Assembly: GCF_035989245.1 (NCBI RefSeq)
Contig: NZ_JAYMFF010000002.1
Coordinates: 310,001 to 374,000 of the forward strand
Direction of reading: 5' to 3'
Length of the DNA: 64,000 nt
DNA from: Adlercreutzia wanghongyangiae
Lineage (GTDB): Bacteria; Actinomycetota; Coriobacteriia; Coriobacteriales; Eggerthellaceae
The notes under the pieces are model-generated. The model ran no database searches, had not been told where the DNA came from, and saw only the letters and a program-made list of their open reading frames with translations. A program made the position numbers and the translations under genes. Below, piece by piece: positions 63,031-64,000 of this stretch; the first letter of the stretch is position 1; each line of letters starts with the position of its first letter.

Positions 63031-64000
63031 GGTTATAGGACAAAAAGTGTGTCTGGAGACTAGTCGACAGCATAGGGGTAGACCGTCGCGTGGTGGAACT
63101 CGCTCCATACGAGTCCGTCACCCCATTGGGGAGCCCCGTCGTCGGGTCTGACCGCGCTTCCGTACAGCTCGTAGAGCATGTCGACGTCGTCGTCCGTGGG
63201 CATCCGCGCGAGGATCTGGGATGCCGGCAGCCTGTACTCCGTCCTCATGTAGCACCACCAGAACACGGCCTTTATCCTCCGGGTCACCGACATGCCCCGG
63301 TGGTTCCTCAGCATCGACCGCAGGGGCGCGTTCACGCCGCCCTCGATCCTGTTGTTGGTCGCCGGCAGCGGGCGCTCCGCGGACAGCGCCGGGTCCAGAT
63401 AGGTGAACAGGGTCCCCTGGTTGCTCAGCGCCACGAGGCCCGACCTCGCCTTGCGCAGCCTCTCGTGGGTGTACACGGACCTGCCGTCCACGGTGCTCCT
63501 CTCCTCCAGGAAGTCGCACCAGAACCCGCACCACTGCACGAACCTCTCCCGCCACCACTGCGCCGGAGCGAGCGTCTCGAGGCGGAGCAGTTCCCTGGCG
63601 AGCGCGTAGAGCTCCACGCCCGCCTGCAGGTTGGGGCGCGAGGTCGTGTAGCGCCTGACCTGGCAGAAGGCGTGGAACACGCACCTCTGCACCCGCGTGT
63701 CCGGCCAGGCCTCCCTGCACGCCTTCGCGAAGCCGCTCCCGCCGTCCGTGACAACCATCTCGGGCGGCGCGACGTAGGCCATGAGCGCCTTCCAGGCGCG
63801 CGCCGTCTCGGCCCGGCACAGGTACCAGGCGAGCACGTGCTCGTCGCTGCACGCGATGAGCACGCACACGTTCCTCGCCAGGTAGATGCCGTCGACGTAG
63901 ACGACCTTGTGGACCTCGCCGGTCGCCTCGGGCATCGGCCAGATCCCCCAGAACCTCGAGGTGCGCCTCCTGAAGGTGCGGCCCTGGCCCGGCATGTCGA
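63031..64000 (-). mobile_element. IS256/IS1249-type insertion sequence, one end only
   Basis: The transposase gene and its downstream end lie in the window; the other end is outside. The sequence GGTTATAGGACAAAAAGTGT at 63031 resembles terminal repeats of mutator-type elements and is the likely border. Base composition is higher in GC than the AT-rich flank just before it. Confidence 0.65.
63060..64000 (-). CDS. IS256/IS1249-family transposase, C-terminal part (N-terminus outside the window)
   Basis: About 311 residues visible, open at the window end. DDE motifs: 'YVDGIYLARNV' (first Asp), 'VVTDGGSGFAKACREAWP' (second Asp), 'RCVFHAFCQVRRY' (the C-x2-H box of this group) and 'NNRIEGGVN' with the final Glu. 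This matches mutator-type transposases, in particular the IS1249 subgroup of high-GC Gram-positives. No frameshift or stop is seen, so it may be active. Confidence 0.8.
   Translation of the reverse strand, partial: DMPGQGRTFRRRTSRFWGIWPMPEATGEVHKVVYVDGIYLARNVCVLIACSDEHVLAWYLCRAETARAWKALMAYVAPPEMVVTDGGSGFAKACREAWPDTRVQRCVFHAFCQVRRYTTSRPNLQAGVELYALARELLRLETLAPAQWWRERFVQWCGFWCDFLEERSTVDGRSVYTHERLRKARSGLVALSNQGTLFTYLDPALSAERPLPATNNRIEGGVNAPLRSMLRNHRGMSVTRRIKAVFWWCYMRTEYRLPASQILARMPTDDDVDMLYELYGSAVRPDDGAPQWGDGLVWSEFHHATVYPYAVD

Overview
This 64 kb window is the replication-origin region of a high-GC bacterial chromosome. Gene content and order point to an actinomycetote of class Coriobacteriia, probably the Eggerthella-type gut anaerobes: dnaA/dnaN/recF/gyrB/gyrA followed by a tRNA-Ile/tRNA-Ala pair as in other actinobacteria, rpmH-rnpA-yidD-yidC-jag-rsmG-parA-parB, a Tat-exported flavoprotein reductase beside a membrane-spanning LuxR regulator, and very large surface proteins with InlB-type, MucBP and MBG repeats. 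The assignment is an inference from gene content; no 16S gene is present.

Layout. Left edge to 3.7 kb: the start of typA/bipA, a J-domain membrane protein, an AlbA_2/ATPase-type DNA-binding protein with its own palindromic operators, and a TraX-like acyltransferase. From 3.8 to 17.8 kb, all on the minus strand, lies a surface-structure locus. It holds a beta-helix adhesin, two or three TasA/camelysin-like exported subunits, an LSQTG-tailed protein, a MucBP-like membrane protein, a SipW-type signal peptidase, and a ~1,770-residue repeat protein. The signal peptide of that last protein is out of frame with its body at a run of ten G residues, which fits phase variation. From 18.6 to 27.4 kb are tRNA-Ala, tRNA-Ile, a bifunctional-nuclease-family gene, gyrA, gyrB, recF and dnaN. 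The likely oriC (27.4-28.1 kb) is AT-rich with DnaA-box-like sites, and gene orientation flips there: mostly minus to the left, mostly plus to the right. Rightwards come a GHKL-ATPase/winged-helix gene, dnaA, and the rpmH-to-parB block with several parS sites, some built into transcription terminators. Then follow rlmN, ddl, a DnaQ-DinG helicase, a degenerate M28-peptidase-like membrane protein, tRNA-Arg, rpsF-ssb-rpsR-rplI, dnaB, a YhaO/YhaN-like nuclease pair, the LuxR/flavoprotein pair, purA, purD, a HemW-like radical SAM enzyme, a prepilin peptidase, tRNA-Phe, and an IS256-type transposase cut by the window edge.

How the parts fit. The right arm is mostly chromosome maintenance and translation. 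The surface locus is the accessory part. SipW-type peptidase plus 'AYYTDT'-type signal peptides suggest a secreted fibre or matrix system, and three poly-G tracts (one coding, two upstream) suggest that its expression is switched at random. Several long intergenic hairpins (gyrB-gyrA, purA-purD, beside tRNA-Ala, upstream of the nuclease gene) are not explained by terminators and may be a repeat family or structured RNAs.
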